DNA of 64,000 nucleotides. Origin: CAVVAL01 sp963742725. GTDB lineage: Bacteria; Actinomycetota; Actinomycetes; Mycobacteriales; Cryptosporangiaceae. The notes beneath the pieces are model-generated. The model saw nothing but the letters and a program-made list of their open reading frames with translations. It did no database searches and was not told the origin of the DNA. Shown here one piece after another: positions 50,576 to 58,415 of this stretch. Location: positions 558,001-622,000 of the forward strand of contig CAVUMX010000001.1 in NCBI GenBank assembly GCA_963742725.1, written 5' to 3'. A program made the position numbers and the translations under genes. How positions within the stretch are numbered: the first letter of the stretch is position 1; every line of letters begins with the position of its first letter.

Positions 50576-52332
50576 CAGACCGCGTCCTCGCTCCACACCG
50601 GCCGCACGTCGCGGGCGGCCAGGATCTCGTCGTTGCTGGTACCGGCGGCCACCATCGGCCAGACCATGGCGTCCGCGCCGACGGTGAAGTCGACCACGAC
50701 GGGCTGGTCGTCGATCTCCATCGCCTTCTCGATCGTCGAGTCCACGTCGGCCGCCGACTCGCAGCGCAGCCCGACGCAGCCCATGGCCTCGCCAAGCTTC
50801 ACGAAGTCCGGGATGCGCTGCTTGTGGGTCTTCAGATCGGTGTTCGAGTAGCGCTCGTTGTAGAACAGGGTCTGCCACTGGCGGACCATGCCCAGGTTGC
50901 CGTTGTTGATGATGGCGACCTTGATCGGGATGCCCTCGACCGCGCAGGTCGCCAGCTCCTGGTTGGTCATCTGGAAGCAGCCGTCGCCGTCGATCGCCCA
51001 GACCGTGGCGTCCGGCCGGCCCATCTTGGCGCCCATCGCGGCCGGCACGGCGTACCCCATCGTGCCGAGGCCGCCCGAGTTGAGCCACGTGTACGGCTTC
51101 TCGTACTGGATGAACTGCGCGGCCCACATCTGGTGCTGGCCGACGCCCGCGACGTAGATGGCGTCCGGGCCGGCGATCTCGCCGAGACGCTTGATGACGT
51201 ACTGCGGGGCGAGGGTGCCGTCGGCGTGCTCCTCGTACCCGAGCGGGTACGTCTCCAGGGTGTTGTTCAGCGACGCCCACCAGCCCTCCAGATCGGCGCG
51301 GCGACCGGCCTCGTGCTCGGCCTGGAGCGCGACGACCAGTTCGGCGATGACCTCGCGGGCGTCACCCACGATCGGGACGTCCGCGGTGCGGTTCTTGGAG
51401 ATCTCGGCAGGGTCGATGTCGGCGTGGACGATCGTCGCGTACGGCGCGAACGTGTCGAGCTTGCCGGTGACCCGGTCGTCGAAGCGGGAGCCGAGGGCGA
51501 CGATGAGGTCCGCCTTCTGCAGCGCGGTCACGGCGGCGACCGTGCCGTGCATGCCGGGCATGCCGAGGTGCTGCGGGTGGCTGTCCGGGAACGCGCCGCG
51601 CGCCATCAACGTGGTGACGACCGGGGCGCCCGACAGCTCGGCGAGCACCTTCAGCTCGGCCGCCGCGCGGGCCTTGAGCACGCCGCCGCCGACGTACAGG
51701 ACCGGCTTCTTCGCGGTGGTCAGCAGCCTGGCGGCCTCGCGGACCTGCTTCGCGTGCGGGTGCAGCGTCGGGCGGTAGCCGGGCAGGTCCAGGGTCGGCG
51801 GCCACGCGAACGTGGTCTGCGCCTGGAGCACGTCCTTCGGCACGTCGACCAGGACGGGGCCGGGGCGGCCGGTCGACGCGAGGTGGAACGCCTCCGCGAT
51901 GGCGCGCGGGATCTCCGCCGCGTTCTGGACGAGGATGTTGTGCTTGGTGATCGGCATCGTGATGCCGCAGATGTCCGCCTCCTGGAAGGCGTCCGTGCCG
52001 ATCGCGCCGCTCGGCACCTGACCGGTGATCGCGACGATCGGCACCGAGTCCATGTACGCGTCGGCGATCGGCGTCACCAGGTTCGTCGCGCCCGGGCCGG
52101 ACGTGGCCATGCAGACCCCGACCTTGCCCGTCGCCTGCGCGTACCCCTCGGCGGCGTGACCCGCGCCCTGCTCGTGGCGGACCAGCACGTGCCGGAGCGC
52201 CGTCGAGTCGTACAGCGGGTCGTACGCCGGCAGGATCGCGCCACCCGGGATACCGAACACCACCTCGACGCCGGCCGACTCCAGCGAGCGGACGAGCGAC
52301 TGGGCTCCGGTGACGGAAGCACTCTGGGTCAT
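50575..52332 (-). CDS. ilvB: Acetolactate synthase large (catalytic) subunit
   Basis: This 585-residue ThDP enzyme has VFGIPGGAILPAYD, RHEQGAGHAAEGYAQATG (catalytic Glu), the ThDP motif GDGCFQMTNQELATCAVEG...NNGNLGMVRQWQ and a FAD region. It starts the valine and isoleucine pathways from pyruvate. The ATG at 52332 follows GAAGGTG. The gene is preceded by an attenuator and a leader peptide. Confidence 0.97.
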   Translation of the reverse strand: MTQSASVTGAQSLVRSLESAGVEVVFGIPGGAILPAYDPLYDSTALRHVLVRHEQGAGHAAEGYAQATGKVGVCMATSGPGATNLVTPIADAYMDSVPIVAITGQVPSGAIGTDAFQEADICGITMPITKHNILVQNAAEIPRAIAEAFHLASTGRPGPVLVDVPKDVLQAQTTFAWPPTLDLPGYRPTLHPHAKQVREAARLLTTAKKPVLYVGGGVLKARAAAELKVLAELSGAPVVTTLMARGAFPDSHPQHLGMPGMHGTVAAVTALQKADLIVALGSRFDDRVTGKLDTFAPYATIVHADIDPAEISKNRTADVPIVGDAREVIAELVVALQAEHEAGRRADLEGWWASLNNTLETYPLGYEEHADGTLAPQYVIKRLGEIAGPDAIYVAGVGQHQMWAAQFIQYEKPYTWLNSGGLGTMGYAVPAAMGAKMGRPDATVWAIDGDGCFQMTNQELATCAVEGIPIKVAIINNGNLGMVRQWQTLFYNERYSNTDLKTHKQRIPDFVKLGEAMGCVGLRCESAADVDSTIEKAMEIDDQPVVVDFTVGADAMVWPMVAAGTSNDEILAARDVRPVWSEDAV

Positions 52333-52370
52333 GTCGGCACCTTCATGTTCTTCTTCAGCTGAGCGAGGGC

Positions 52371-52404
52371 AACAAAAAACCCCTCGTGCGAAGCACGGGG
52401 GGTT
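52371..52404 (-). terminator. ilvB: Attenuator terminator in the ilvB leader
   Basis: On the minus strand AACCCCCCGTGC-TTC-GCACGAGGGGTT is followed by TTTTG, 28 bases after the leader stop and 39 bases before ilvB. It has a perfect intrinsic-terminator outline within the untranslated leader. Confidence 0.9.
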
Positions 52405-52431
52405 AGCGCGTCGACCGGTGTGGTCGGCGCG

Positions 52432-52461
52432 CTAGGTGAGTACGAGGACGTCGAAGCGCAT
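52432..52461 (-). CDS. Nine-residue leader peptide MRFDVLVLT controlling ilvBNC
   Basis: Ten codons (ATG to TAG) include Val-Leu-Val-Leu in a row. It matches the cimA leader in length, in its ending (codon for Thr, then TAG) and in its position before a terminator. With the promoter at 52468-52497, transcription should start at or next to the ATG, so the leader peptide is probably translated from a leaderless message. Confidence 0.87.
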   Translation of the reverse strand: MRFDVLVLT

Positions 52462-52467
52462 GGCGTC

Positions 52468-52497
52468 ACCGTAGGCTCCCCGCGGATCACGCGTCAA
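52468..52497 (-). promoter_or_regulatory. ilvBNC promoter
   Basis: On the minus strand TTGACG (52497-52492), an 18-base spacer and TACGGT (52473-52468) form a good vegetative-sigma promoter. The -10 lies seven bases from the leader ATG at 52461. Confidence 0.8.
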
Positions 52498-52561
52498 CTC
52501 TACGGGATTGTGATCCCATCATGTGGACCGCCGCCGGCTCGTGGCATGGGAGCTCCCCTCT

Positions 52562-52620
52562 CGACCTTCGGACTTTTGAGGGTCCCGCGAGGCGGAGCAC
52601 CCTCAAAAGTCCGAAAGTCG
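52562..52620. repeat. Long hairpin after ilvD, copy 2 of the family
   Basis: The 22-base arms (core TTCGGACTTTTGAGGGT, one mismatch) lie at 52562-52583 and 52599-52620, with a different loop from copy 1 at 48940. It lies 16 bases after the ilvD stop and upstream of the ilvBNC promoter, so it insulates the two units. Confidence 0.85.
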
Positions 52621-52636
52621 GCGGCGCCGGACGGCC

Positions 52637-54319
52637 TCAGCCGCAGACCGCGCCGGTGGCGGCCGAGCCCACCAGCTTGGCGTACTTCGCCAGCACGCCC
52701 GTCTCGTAGCGCGCCGGCAGCGGCTTCCAGCCCGCGCGGCGGCGGTCCAGCTCGTCGGCGTCGACCAGCAGGTCGAGCGTACGGGTGGTGAGGTCGAGGC
52801 GGATCCGGTCGCCGTCGGCGACGAGCGCGATCGGGCCGCCGTCCGTGGCCTCGGGCGCGACGTGGCCGACGCACAGCCCGGTGGTACCGCCGGAGAACCG
52901 GCCGTCGGTCAGCAGCAGGATGTCCTTGCCGAGCCCGGCACCCTTGATCGCGCCGGTGACGGCCAGCATCTCCCGCATGCCGGGACCGCCGCGCGGACCC
53001 TCGTACCGGATGACGACCACGTCGTTGGCCCTGAGCTGCCCGTGCGTGACGGCGTCCATGGCGCCCTGCTCGCCGTCGAACACGCGCGCGGTGCCCTCGA
53101 AGACCTCGCTGTCGAAGCCGGCACTCTTCACGACGGCGCCCTCGGGGGCGAGCGAGCCGCGCAGGATCGTGAGGCCGCCCGTGCGGTGGATCGGGTCGGA
53201 CAGCGAGTGGATGATCTTGCCGTCCGGGTCCGGCGGGGCGATGTCGGCCAGGTTCTCGGCCATCGTCCGCCCGGTGACGGTGAGGACGTCACCGTGCAGC
53301 AGGCCGGCGTCCAGCAGCGCCTTCATCACGACCGGCACGCCGCCGATCGTGTCGATGTCGTTCATGACGTACCGGCCGAACGGCTTCACGTCGGCCAGGT
53401 GCGGGGTGCGGTCGCCGATGACGTTGAAGTCGTCCAGGGTCAGCTCGACCCGGGCCTCGTGCGCGATCGCGAGCAGGTGGAGGACCGCGTTGGTCGAGCC
53501 GCCCAGCGCCATGACCACGGTGATCGCGTTCTCGAACGCCTCCCGGGTCATGATCTGGCGGGCGGTGATGCCCTGGCGGATCAGGTTCACGACGGCCTCG
53601 CCGCTGCGGACCGCGTAGTCGTCGCGGCGCCGGTCCACCGACGGCGGCGACGAGCTGCCCGGCAGCGCCATGCCCAGGGCCTCGGCCGCGCTGGCCATCG
53701 TGTTCGCCGTGTACATGCCGCCGCACGCGCCCTCGCCGGGGCAGGCCGCGCGCTCGATCGCGTCCAGCTCCTCGCGGGTGATCTTGCCCATCGCGCACGC
53801 GCCCACGCCCTCGAACGCGTCGATCAGCGTGATGTCCTTGCCGTTGAGCTTGCCCGGCAGGATCGAACCGGCGTACAGGAACACGGCGGCGAGATCGAGC
53901 CGTGCCGCCGCCATCAGCATCCCCGGCAGCGACTTGTCGCACCCGGCCAGCAGCACCGACCCGTCGAGCCGCTCGGCGAACATCACGGTCTCCACCGAGT
54001 CGGCGATGACCTCGCGACTCACCAGCGAGGCCCGCATACCCTCGTGGCCCATCGAGATGCCGTCCGACACGGAGATCGTGCCGAACTCCATCGGGAAACC
54101 GCCCGCCGCCCGCACGCCCTCCTTCGACGCCTTCGCCAACCGGTTCAGCGACAGGTTGCACGGCGTGATCTCGTTCCACGACGAGGCGACGCCGATCTGC
54201 GGCTTCGCGAAGTCCTCGTCCTTCATGCCCACCGCACGGAGCATGGCGCGGGCGCCCGCGCGCTCCATACCTTCGGTGACATCGGTGCTGCGGGGCTTCA
54301 AGTTCGGCTGGTCAACCAT
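52637..54319 (-). CDS. ilvD: Dihydroxy-acid dehydratase
   Basis: This 560-residue Fe-S enzyme makes the 2-oxo acids of the Val and Ile pathways. It shows GVASSWNEITPCNLSLN, LLAGCDKSLPGMLMA, GEGACGGMYTANTMA, ALGGSTNAVLHLLAIA and DGRFSGGTTGLCVGHVAPEA. The cysteine pattern (CDK and ACGG) fits the [2Fe-2S]/[4Fe-4S] ligands. The ATG at 54319 follows GAGG at eight bases. A hairpin separates it from ilvBNC, so it is its own unit. Confidence 0.97.
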   Translation of the reverse strand: MVDQPNLKPRSTDVTEGMERAGARAMLRAVGMKDEDFAKPQIGVASSWNEITPCNLSLNRLAKASKEGVRAAGGFPMEFGTISVSDGISMGHEGMRASLVSREVIADSVETVMFAERLDGSVLLAGCDKSLPGMLMAAARLDLAAVFLYAGSILPGKLNGKDITLIDAFEGVGACAMGKITREELDAIERAACPGEGACGGMYTANTMASAAEALGMALPGSSSPPSVDRRRDDYAVRSGEAVVNLIRQGITARQIMTREAFENAITVVMALGGSTNAVLHLLAIAHEARVELTLDDFNVIGDRTPHLADVKPFGRYVMNDIDTIGGVPVVMKALLDAGLLHGDVLTVTGRTMAENLADIAPPDPDGKIIHSLSDPIHRTGGLTILRGSLAPEGAVVKSAGFDSEVFEGTARVFDGEQGAMDAVTHGQLRANDVVVIRYEGPRGGPGMREMLAVTGAIKGAGLGKDILLLTDGRFSGGTTGLCVGHVAPEATDGGPIALVADGDRIRLDLTTRTLDLLVDADELDRRRAGWKPLPARYETGVLAKYAKLVGSAATGAVCG

Positions 54320-54453
54320 TCGGGGGTCCTCGACGAAGAGACGTGGCACCACCCGTCGGCCGAGGTCTGTCGGCCAGGCGAGCGAGCGGGGCAGGAGCGG
54401 TGACGCCAGTTTATGAGGTCCGCGCCGAAGACCGCCGCCCGCCCTTCGGCCGG

Positions 54454-54918
54454 TCAGTACGGGCCCATCTCGTCGAGGACGCGACCGGAGAGTTCGATGA
54501 GCTGTTCGACCTTCGGCAGATCACGGACGACGTCACCGGCGACCAGCATGGGAGAGTCGGCCGTCGGGTACTCGGCCTCGTTCCGGCGACGGCGCATGCG
54601 GTCGAACGGTCGCAACGCCTGGCCCATCGGGGGCTGGAGTTGCGCTGTGATCGCGCGGTAGATCACGAGATGCCCGCCGCGACTCGTCGCGCGAAGGCCC
54701 TGGTTCTCCAGAACCGCACAGAGCGCCTTGCGGGCTGCGTCGTAGAGAAGCTGGTACGCGCCGACTGGATCGACCGTCGCGATCACCGCTACCGCGCCGG
54801 CGTGCGCCTTCGCCTGGGCGAGCAGGCGGTCCGCGTGCTCGCGGCTGGCCGCGACGCGCTCCAGCTCACCAGCGGCGAGCAGTGCGTCGATATCGGCGCG
54901 GCCCTGTTCCCACCTCAT
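54454..54918 (-). CDS. HEPN-domain protein (SAV_6107-like), partner of the MNT gene
   Basis: This 154-residue mainly helical protein has AYQLLYDAARKALCAVLENQGLRATSRGGHLVIYRAI and the end motif RRRRNEAEYP. This replaces the usual HEPN Rx4-6H nuclease motif with RNxxEYP, as in the SAV_6107 subgroup. It starts 12 bases after the nucleotidyltransferase gene. In type VII systems such a pair works as HEPN toxin and MNT antitoxin that AMPylates it. Here the RNase histidine seems absent, so activity is open. Confidence 0.8.
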   Translation of the reverse strand: MRWEQGRADIDALLAAGELERVAASREHADRLLAQAKAHAGAVAVIATVDPVGAYQLLYDAARKALCAVLENQGLRATSRGGHLVIYRAITAQLQPPMGQALRPFDRMRRRRNEAEYPTADSPMLVAGDVVRDLPKVEQLIELSGRVLDEMGPY

Positions 54919-54930
54919 CGCGCTGTGCTC

Positions 54931-55509
54931 CTACGGCCGCGCGATGGCCACCATAGGTCGGGCGCGAACCGTGGCGAGGAACGGATCCTGCCGATCGTCG
55001 CGCCAGCGCTCCGCCGACACGCGCCTGATGTTGACCTCGCGACCGAGGCGTGCCTCGGCGTTCCGCGCACGTTCGTGCAGTTCATCCTCGTCCGCCTCGC
55101 CTACGACCAGTACGTCGATGTCGCGCGGCACCGGCCCGGGCTCATTGCGGTACCGAGCCGCCCAAGACCCGTAGATGAACGCTTCATCAATGTTCGCCAT
55201 GCTAGCAAGAAGATCAGAAAGAACCGGGAGTGGACCGTACGTAAAAGCAAGGAGATCGGCGAGCGGGCGAGCGATGATCGAGTCGACGTTGGCGCGCACC
55301 AGTCGCTGGTTGCCGGTCCGGCGCTCGGCCACCAGACCAGCGGCGGCGAATCTGTCGACCTCGCGGCTGACCGTGGCTGCGGACGCGCCGGTCCGCCGGG
55401 CAAGATCGACGCCCGCGAACTCGTCGTCCGGGTGCAGGAACAGCCACGCCAGCAGTTCGCCGGTCAGCGGCGACCGCAGGAACGGCAGCAGGAGCGGGGG
55501 AGCTTGCAT
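54931..55509 (-). CDS. HTH fused to an MNT-type nucleotidyltransferase
   Basis: This 192-residue protein has an N-terminal winged helix (ELLAWLFLHPDDEFAGVDLARRTGASAATVSREVDRFAAAGLV) and a C-terminal minimal nucleotidyltransferase domain with the signature FIYGSWAARY...PRDIDVLVVG (GS, then a spacer and DxD). The fusion is typical of MNT proteins that repress their own promoter. The ATG at 55509 lies inside a double palindrome. It precedes the HEPN gene. Confidence 0.87.
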   Translation of the reverse strand: MQAPPLLLPFLRSPLTGELLAWLFLHPDDEFAGVDLARRTGASAATVSREVDRFAAAGLVAERRTGNQRLVRANVDSIIARPLADLLAFTYGPLPVLSDLLASMANIDEAFIYGSWAARYRNEPGPVPRDIDVLVVGEADEDELHERARNAEARLGREVNIRRVSAERWRDDRQDPFLATVRARPMVAIARP

Positions 55510-55540
55510 ACCCTGCAATCTACCTTGCAGGGTATGCAAG
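55503..55540 (-). promoter_or_regulatory. Double-palindrome operator over the HTH-MNT start codon
   Basis: Two 15-base dyads, TTGCATACCCTGCAA and TTGCAGGGTATGCAA, are arranged as a perfect 16-base inverted repeat around TCTACC. The site covers the ATG at 55509. Each half is itself TTGCA-N5-TGCAA, the type of target expected for the winged helix encoded directly downstream. Confidence 0.85.
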
Positions 55541-55543
55541 GAG

Positions 55544-55828
55544 CTACCCGCCGGCGACGGAGGGGAGGACGAGGACCTCGGCGCCCGCCGGAACGGGCGC
55601 CTCGATGCCGCCGGACAGGCGGGCGTCCTCGCCGTCCACGTACACGTTCACGTACCGCCGCAGCGCGCCCTGCTCGTCCCGGATCCGCCGCACCAGCGCC
55701 GGATGGATCGCGGCCACCTCGTCCAGCACCCCGCCCAGATCGCCGCCGTCGGCGAGCTCGACGGTCAGCTCCTTCTCGCCGCCGGTGTACTGGCGCAGCG
55801 CCCCGGGAAGGTGTACGACCACGGCCAT
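55544..55828 (-). CDS. MoaD/ThiS-like sulfur carrier protein
   Basis: This 94-residue ubiquitin-fold protein ends in VLVLPSVAGG, the C-terminal Gly-Gly needed for adenylation and thiocarboxylation. YVNVYVDGEDARLSGG is typical of the MoaD family. It starts five bases after the beta-propeller gene, so they form an operon. A sulfur-carrier role is probable, but no molybdopterin gene is nearby. Confidence 0.88.
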   Translation of the reverse strand: MAVVVHLPGALRQYTGGEKELTVELADGGDLGGVLDEVAAIHPALVRRIRDEQGALRRYVNVYVDGEDARLSGGIEAPVPAGAEVLVLPSVAGG

Positions 55829-55833
55829 CGGAC

Positions 55834-56922
55834 TCACCTCACCACGAGCGCGCGGACGGACATCACGTCCGGCAGGTGGCTCGCGACGGACATCCAGTGG
55901 TCGCCCTCGTCGGAGCTGGCGTACAGCTCGCCGTTGCGGGTGCCGAAGTACACGCCGGCCGGGTCGGCGTCGTCCACGCACATCGCGTCGCGCAGGACCG
56001 TGCCGTACGAGCCCTCGGGCAGGCCGTCGGACAGGGCCGTCCAGCTCTTGCCCTCGTCCTCGGTGCGGTAGACGGCGCACTTCGCCCCGGGCGGTACCCG
56101 GGCCCCGTCGGCGGTGAGCGGGTAGTTGTAGGCGACCCCGGCCCGGTGCGGGTGGGCGACCATCGGGAATCCGAAGTCGGACGGCAGCCCCTCGGCGATG
56201 GACTCCCAGGTCGCGGCGCCGTCGTCGCTCCGGTACACGCCGTGGTGGTTCTGGAGGAAGAACTGCTCGGGCCGCTCCGGATTCCGGGCCACCTTGTGCA
56301 CGCACTGGCCGAACTCGGGGTACTTGTCCGGCAGGAAGTACGCCTTGATGCCGGTGTTGGACGGGGCCCAGCTCTTGCCCCCGTCCTCCGTGCGGTAGAT
56401 GCCGCCGGTCGACATCGCGACGACGACCCTGTCCGCGTCGGACGGGTGGGGCAGGACGGTGTGGATCGCCATGCCGCCGAACCCGGGCGTCCACTCCTTG
56501 CGGTGCGGGTGGTCCCAGAGCGGGCGGACCAGCTCGAAGTGCTCGCCGCCGTCGGTGGACTTGAACAGCGCGCTGGGTTCGACACCGGCCCACACCACGT
56601 CCGGCTGGTCGGCCGGGCCGGGCTGGAGCTGCCAGACGCGTTCCAGCGAGGTCTCGGCGTCGGCCGGGAACTTGAGCGCGCCGTGCTCGGGTTCCTGCCA
56701 GCTCTCGCCGAAGTCGTCGCTGTGGAAGACGGACGGGCCCCAGTGCTCGCTCTGCGCCCCCACCAGGATCCGCGGCGTCTCCCGGCGTGTGTCGACCGCG
56801 ACCGAATACACCGCGTTCATCAGGAACTCCGGCGGGCTGACGCTCCAGGCGGAACGCCCGCCGCTGCTCCGGGCCAGGAAGAGCCCCTTACCCGTTCCCA
56901 CCACGAGCAGGACCTCGGACAT
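55834..56922 (-). CDS. BNR/Asp-box beta-propeller protein
   Basis: This 362-residue cytoplasmic protein consists of sialidase-like Asp-box repeats (STDGGEHF, TEDGGKSW, SDDGAATW, TEDEGKSW and SSDEGDHW) and lacks a signal peptide. Similar proteins paired with MoaD-like genes are widespread in actinobacteria and often labelled exo-alpha-sialidase, though no sialidase catalytic residues are evident. The ATG at 56922 (SEVLLVVGTGKGLF) overlaps the upstream membrane-protein gene by 35 bases. Confidence 0.82.
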   Translation of the reverse strand: MSEVLLVVGTGKGLFLARSSGGRSAWSVSPPEFLMNAVYSVAVDTRRETPRILVGAQSEHWGPSVFHSDDFGESWQEPEHGALKFPADAETSLERVWQLQPGPADQPDVVWAGVEPSALFKSTDGGEHFELVRPLWDHPHRKEWTPGFGGMAIHTVLPHPSDADRVVVAMSTGGIYRTEDGGKSWAPSNTGIKAYFLPDKYPEFGQCVHKVARNPERPEQFFLQNHHGVYRSDDGAATWESIAEGLPSDFGFPMVAHPHRAGVAYNYPLTADGARVPPGAKCAVYRTEDEGKSWTALSDGLPEGSYGTVLRDAMCVDDADPAGVYFGTRNGELYASSDEGDHWMSVASHLPDVMSVRALVVR

Positions 56923-58021
56923 CGCGGTCGACCTCCCTCGATCGGGCACCCGCGCCAGTATCTCCCCGTGCGGGATCGGGTCCAAGCATCACAGCGGGGT
57001 GCGACAGAAACTTCCGCTGGCGGGTGAGTTCAGCGCCGAGCAGCACCAGAAGCGCCAGGTCGACGACCACGAACACGCACGCGGCGAACTCGCTCGCCGC
57101 GAACTGGAAGACCTGCGTGAGCAGGATGCTCGTCAGCACCGCCCGCTGGAACCGCCGGAACGCCACCAACCGGTCGCGGCGCAGCACCGCGAGGCCGCCC
57201 GCCACGAACACCATCGACACCACGCCGCCCAGCCCCAGACCCGCCGCGCTGACGGTGTCGTCGCCCACGGCGCCCACCGGGCCCGGTATCACCAGCCCTA
57301 CCGCGTTGACCAGGGCGAACGCCGTCTGGACGATCAGCACGACGATCGTCGCGACGCTGTTGGTCCGCCGGTCGACGAGACGCGTCAGCCGCTGCCGGAC
57401 GCTCCCGGTCAGGGCGCGGACGGGGTTCGGCACCTCGTACGGATCGCCGGGGATCGCGGCCAGCAGCGCCGCCGCCTCGGCCACCGCCGGCCCCTGCCCC
57501 GCCAGCCCGAGCTGTGCGGCCGCCCGCGCGCGCTCGGCGGGCGTGAACCCGCCGGCAACGCCCGCGACCGCGATGTCGACCGCGCCGGCCAGGTGCTCGG
57601 CCGGGTGGTGCGGGCGCCGCCCGTGCACGGCGTGCACGACCAGCACCAGCGCGACCAGGACGGCGTACATGATCGCGGCGGCCGGCCGGTAGAAGTAGTC
57701 GTTGTCGTCCGTGACGAACTTGCCGACCTCGTCGATGAACAGGCCGAACCCGGCCCCGCCGACCACCGCGACGTACGGCCGCACGACCGGCCCGGCGAAC
57801 GAGAGCGACAGCACCTGCGAGGCCAGCATGAGCAGCCCGCCCCACAGGACGTGCGCGATGTGCAGGCCGTCGCCGCCGAGCTGCGGGTAGCCCGTCGCGG
57901 CGAGCAGGGCGCGGGTGATCAGGATCGCGGCGACGGCCGCGACCGTGAACGCGACCAGGTGCGGCCCGGCCTCCGGATCACGCGGCAGGCCCAGCCTCAT
58001 CAAGCGCCCGGGCCTGGTCAT
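56888..58021 (-). CDS. Multi-pass membrane protein upstream of the propeller/MoaD pair
   Basis: This protein of about 377 residues has 8-9 hydrophobic segments: VAFTVAAVAAILITRALL, HVLWGGLLMLASQVLSLSF, YVAVVGGAGFGLFIDEVGKF, AIMYAVLVALVLVVHAV and several in the last third. It ends in an Arg-rich tail. FIDEVGKFVTDDNDYFYRPAAAIMY is a distinctive conserved acidic loop. I do not recognise a function. The ATG at 58021 is the likely start. Confidence 0.78.
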   Translation of the reverse strand: MTRPGRLMRLGLPRDPEAGPHLVAFTVAAVAAILITRALLAATGYPQLGGDGLHIAHVLWGGLLMLASQVLSLSFAGPVVRPYVAVVGGAGFGLFIDEVGKFVTDDNDYFYRPAAAIMYAVLVALVLVVHAVHGRRPHHPAEHLAGAVDIAVAGVAGGFTPAERARAAAQLGLAGQGPAVAEAAALLAAIPGDPYEVPNPVRALTGSVRQRLTRLVDRRTNSVATIVVLIVQTAFALVNAVGLVIPGPVGAVGDDTVSAAGLGLGGVVSMVFVAGGLAVLRRDRLVAFRRFQRAVLTSILLTQVFQFAASEFAACVFVVVDLALLVLLGAELTRQRKFLSHPAVMLGPDPARGDTGAGARSREVDRDVRGPARGGNG

Positions 58022-58058
58022 GGATCGCACGGTATCGCCAGCCTGAGACAATCCGGCG

Positions 58059-58415
58059 GTGACCGCCAAGTTCCGCCACAACACCGCCGTCCCGATCGCC
58101 GGGTTCGTCTCCTTCCTGGGCGCCCTCGCTTTCACCCTTCAGCGCTGGTGGCTGCTGCCGATCCTGCTGATCCCCCTGGGCTTCATGTGGTGGGGGTTCC
58201 GCGCGGGCGTCGACGTCGACCACGACTCGCTGCGCGTCCACGGGATGCTCGGGACGCGCACGGTGTCCTGGGCGGACGTGACCGGCTTCCGCACCATCCG
58301 CAACCGGGTGCGGGTCTTGCTGGCCAACGGCAACGAGCTACCGCTGCCGGCGGTCACTCCGACGGTGCTGCCGGCGCTGATCGCCGCGAGCGGCCAGGAA
58401 CTCACAGCTCAGTAG
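58059..58415 (+). CDS. Small PH-domain membrane protein
   Basis: This 118-residue protein has two membrane helices (IAGFVSFLGALAFTL and LLPILLIPLGFMWWG) followed by a bacterial PH domain (DVDHDSLRVHGMLGTRTVSWADVTGFRTIRNRVRVLLANGNELPLPA). It diverges from the membrane protein above and its stop overlaps that of the convergent dehydrogenase by seven bases. GTG start. Confidence 0.85.
   Translation: MTAKFRHNTAVPIAGFVSFLGALAFTLQRWWLLPILLIPLGFMWWGFRAGVDVDHDSLRVHGMLGTRTVSWADVTGFRTIRNRVRVLLANGNELPLPAVTPTVLPALIAASGQELTAQ

Noticed and set aside
55503..55540. Terminator of the MoaD-like gene
   Set aside because: There is no T-run after the stem, and each arm is itself a dyad covering a start codon, which fits an operator better.
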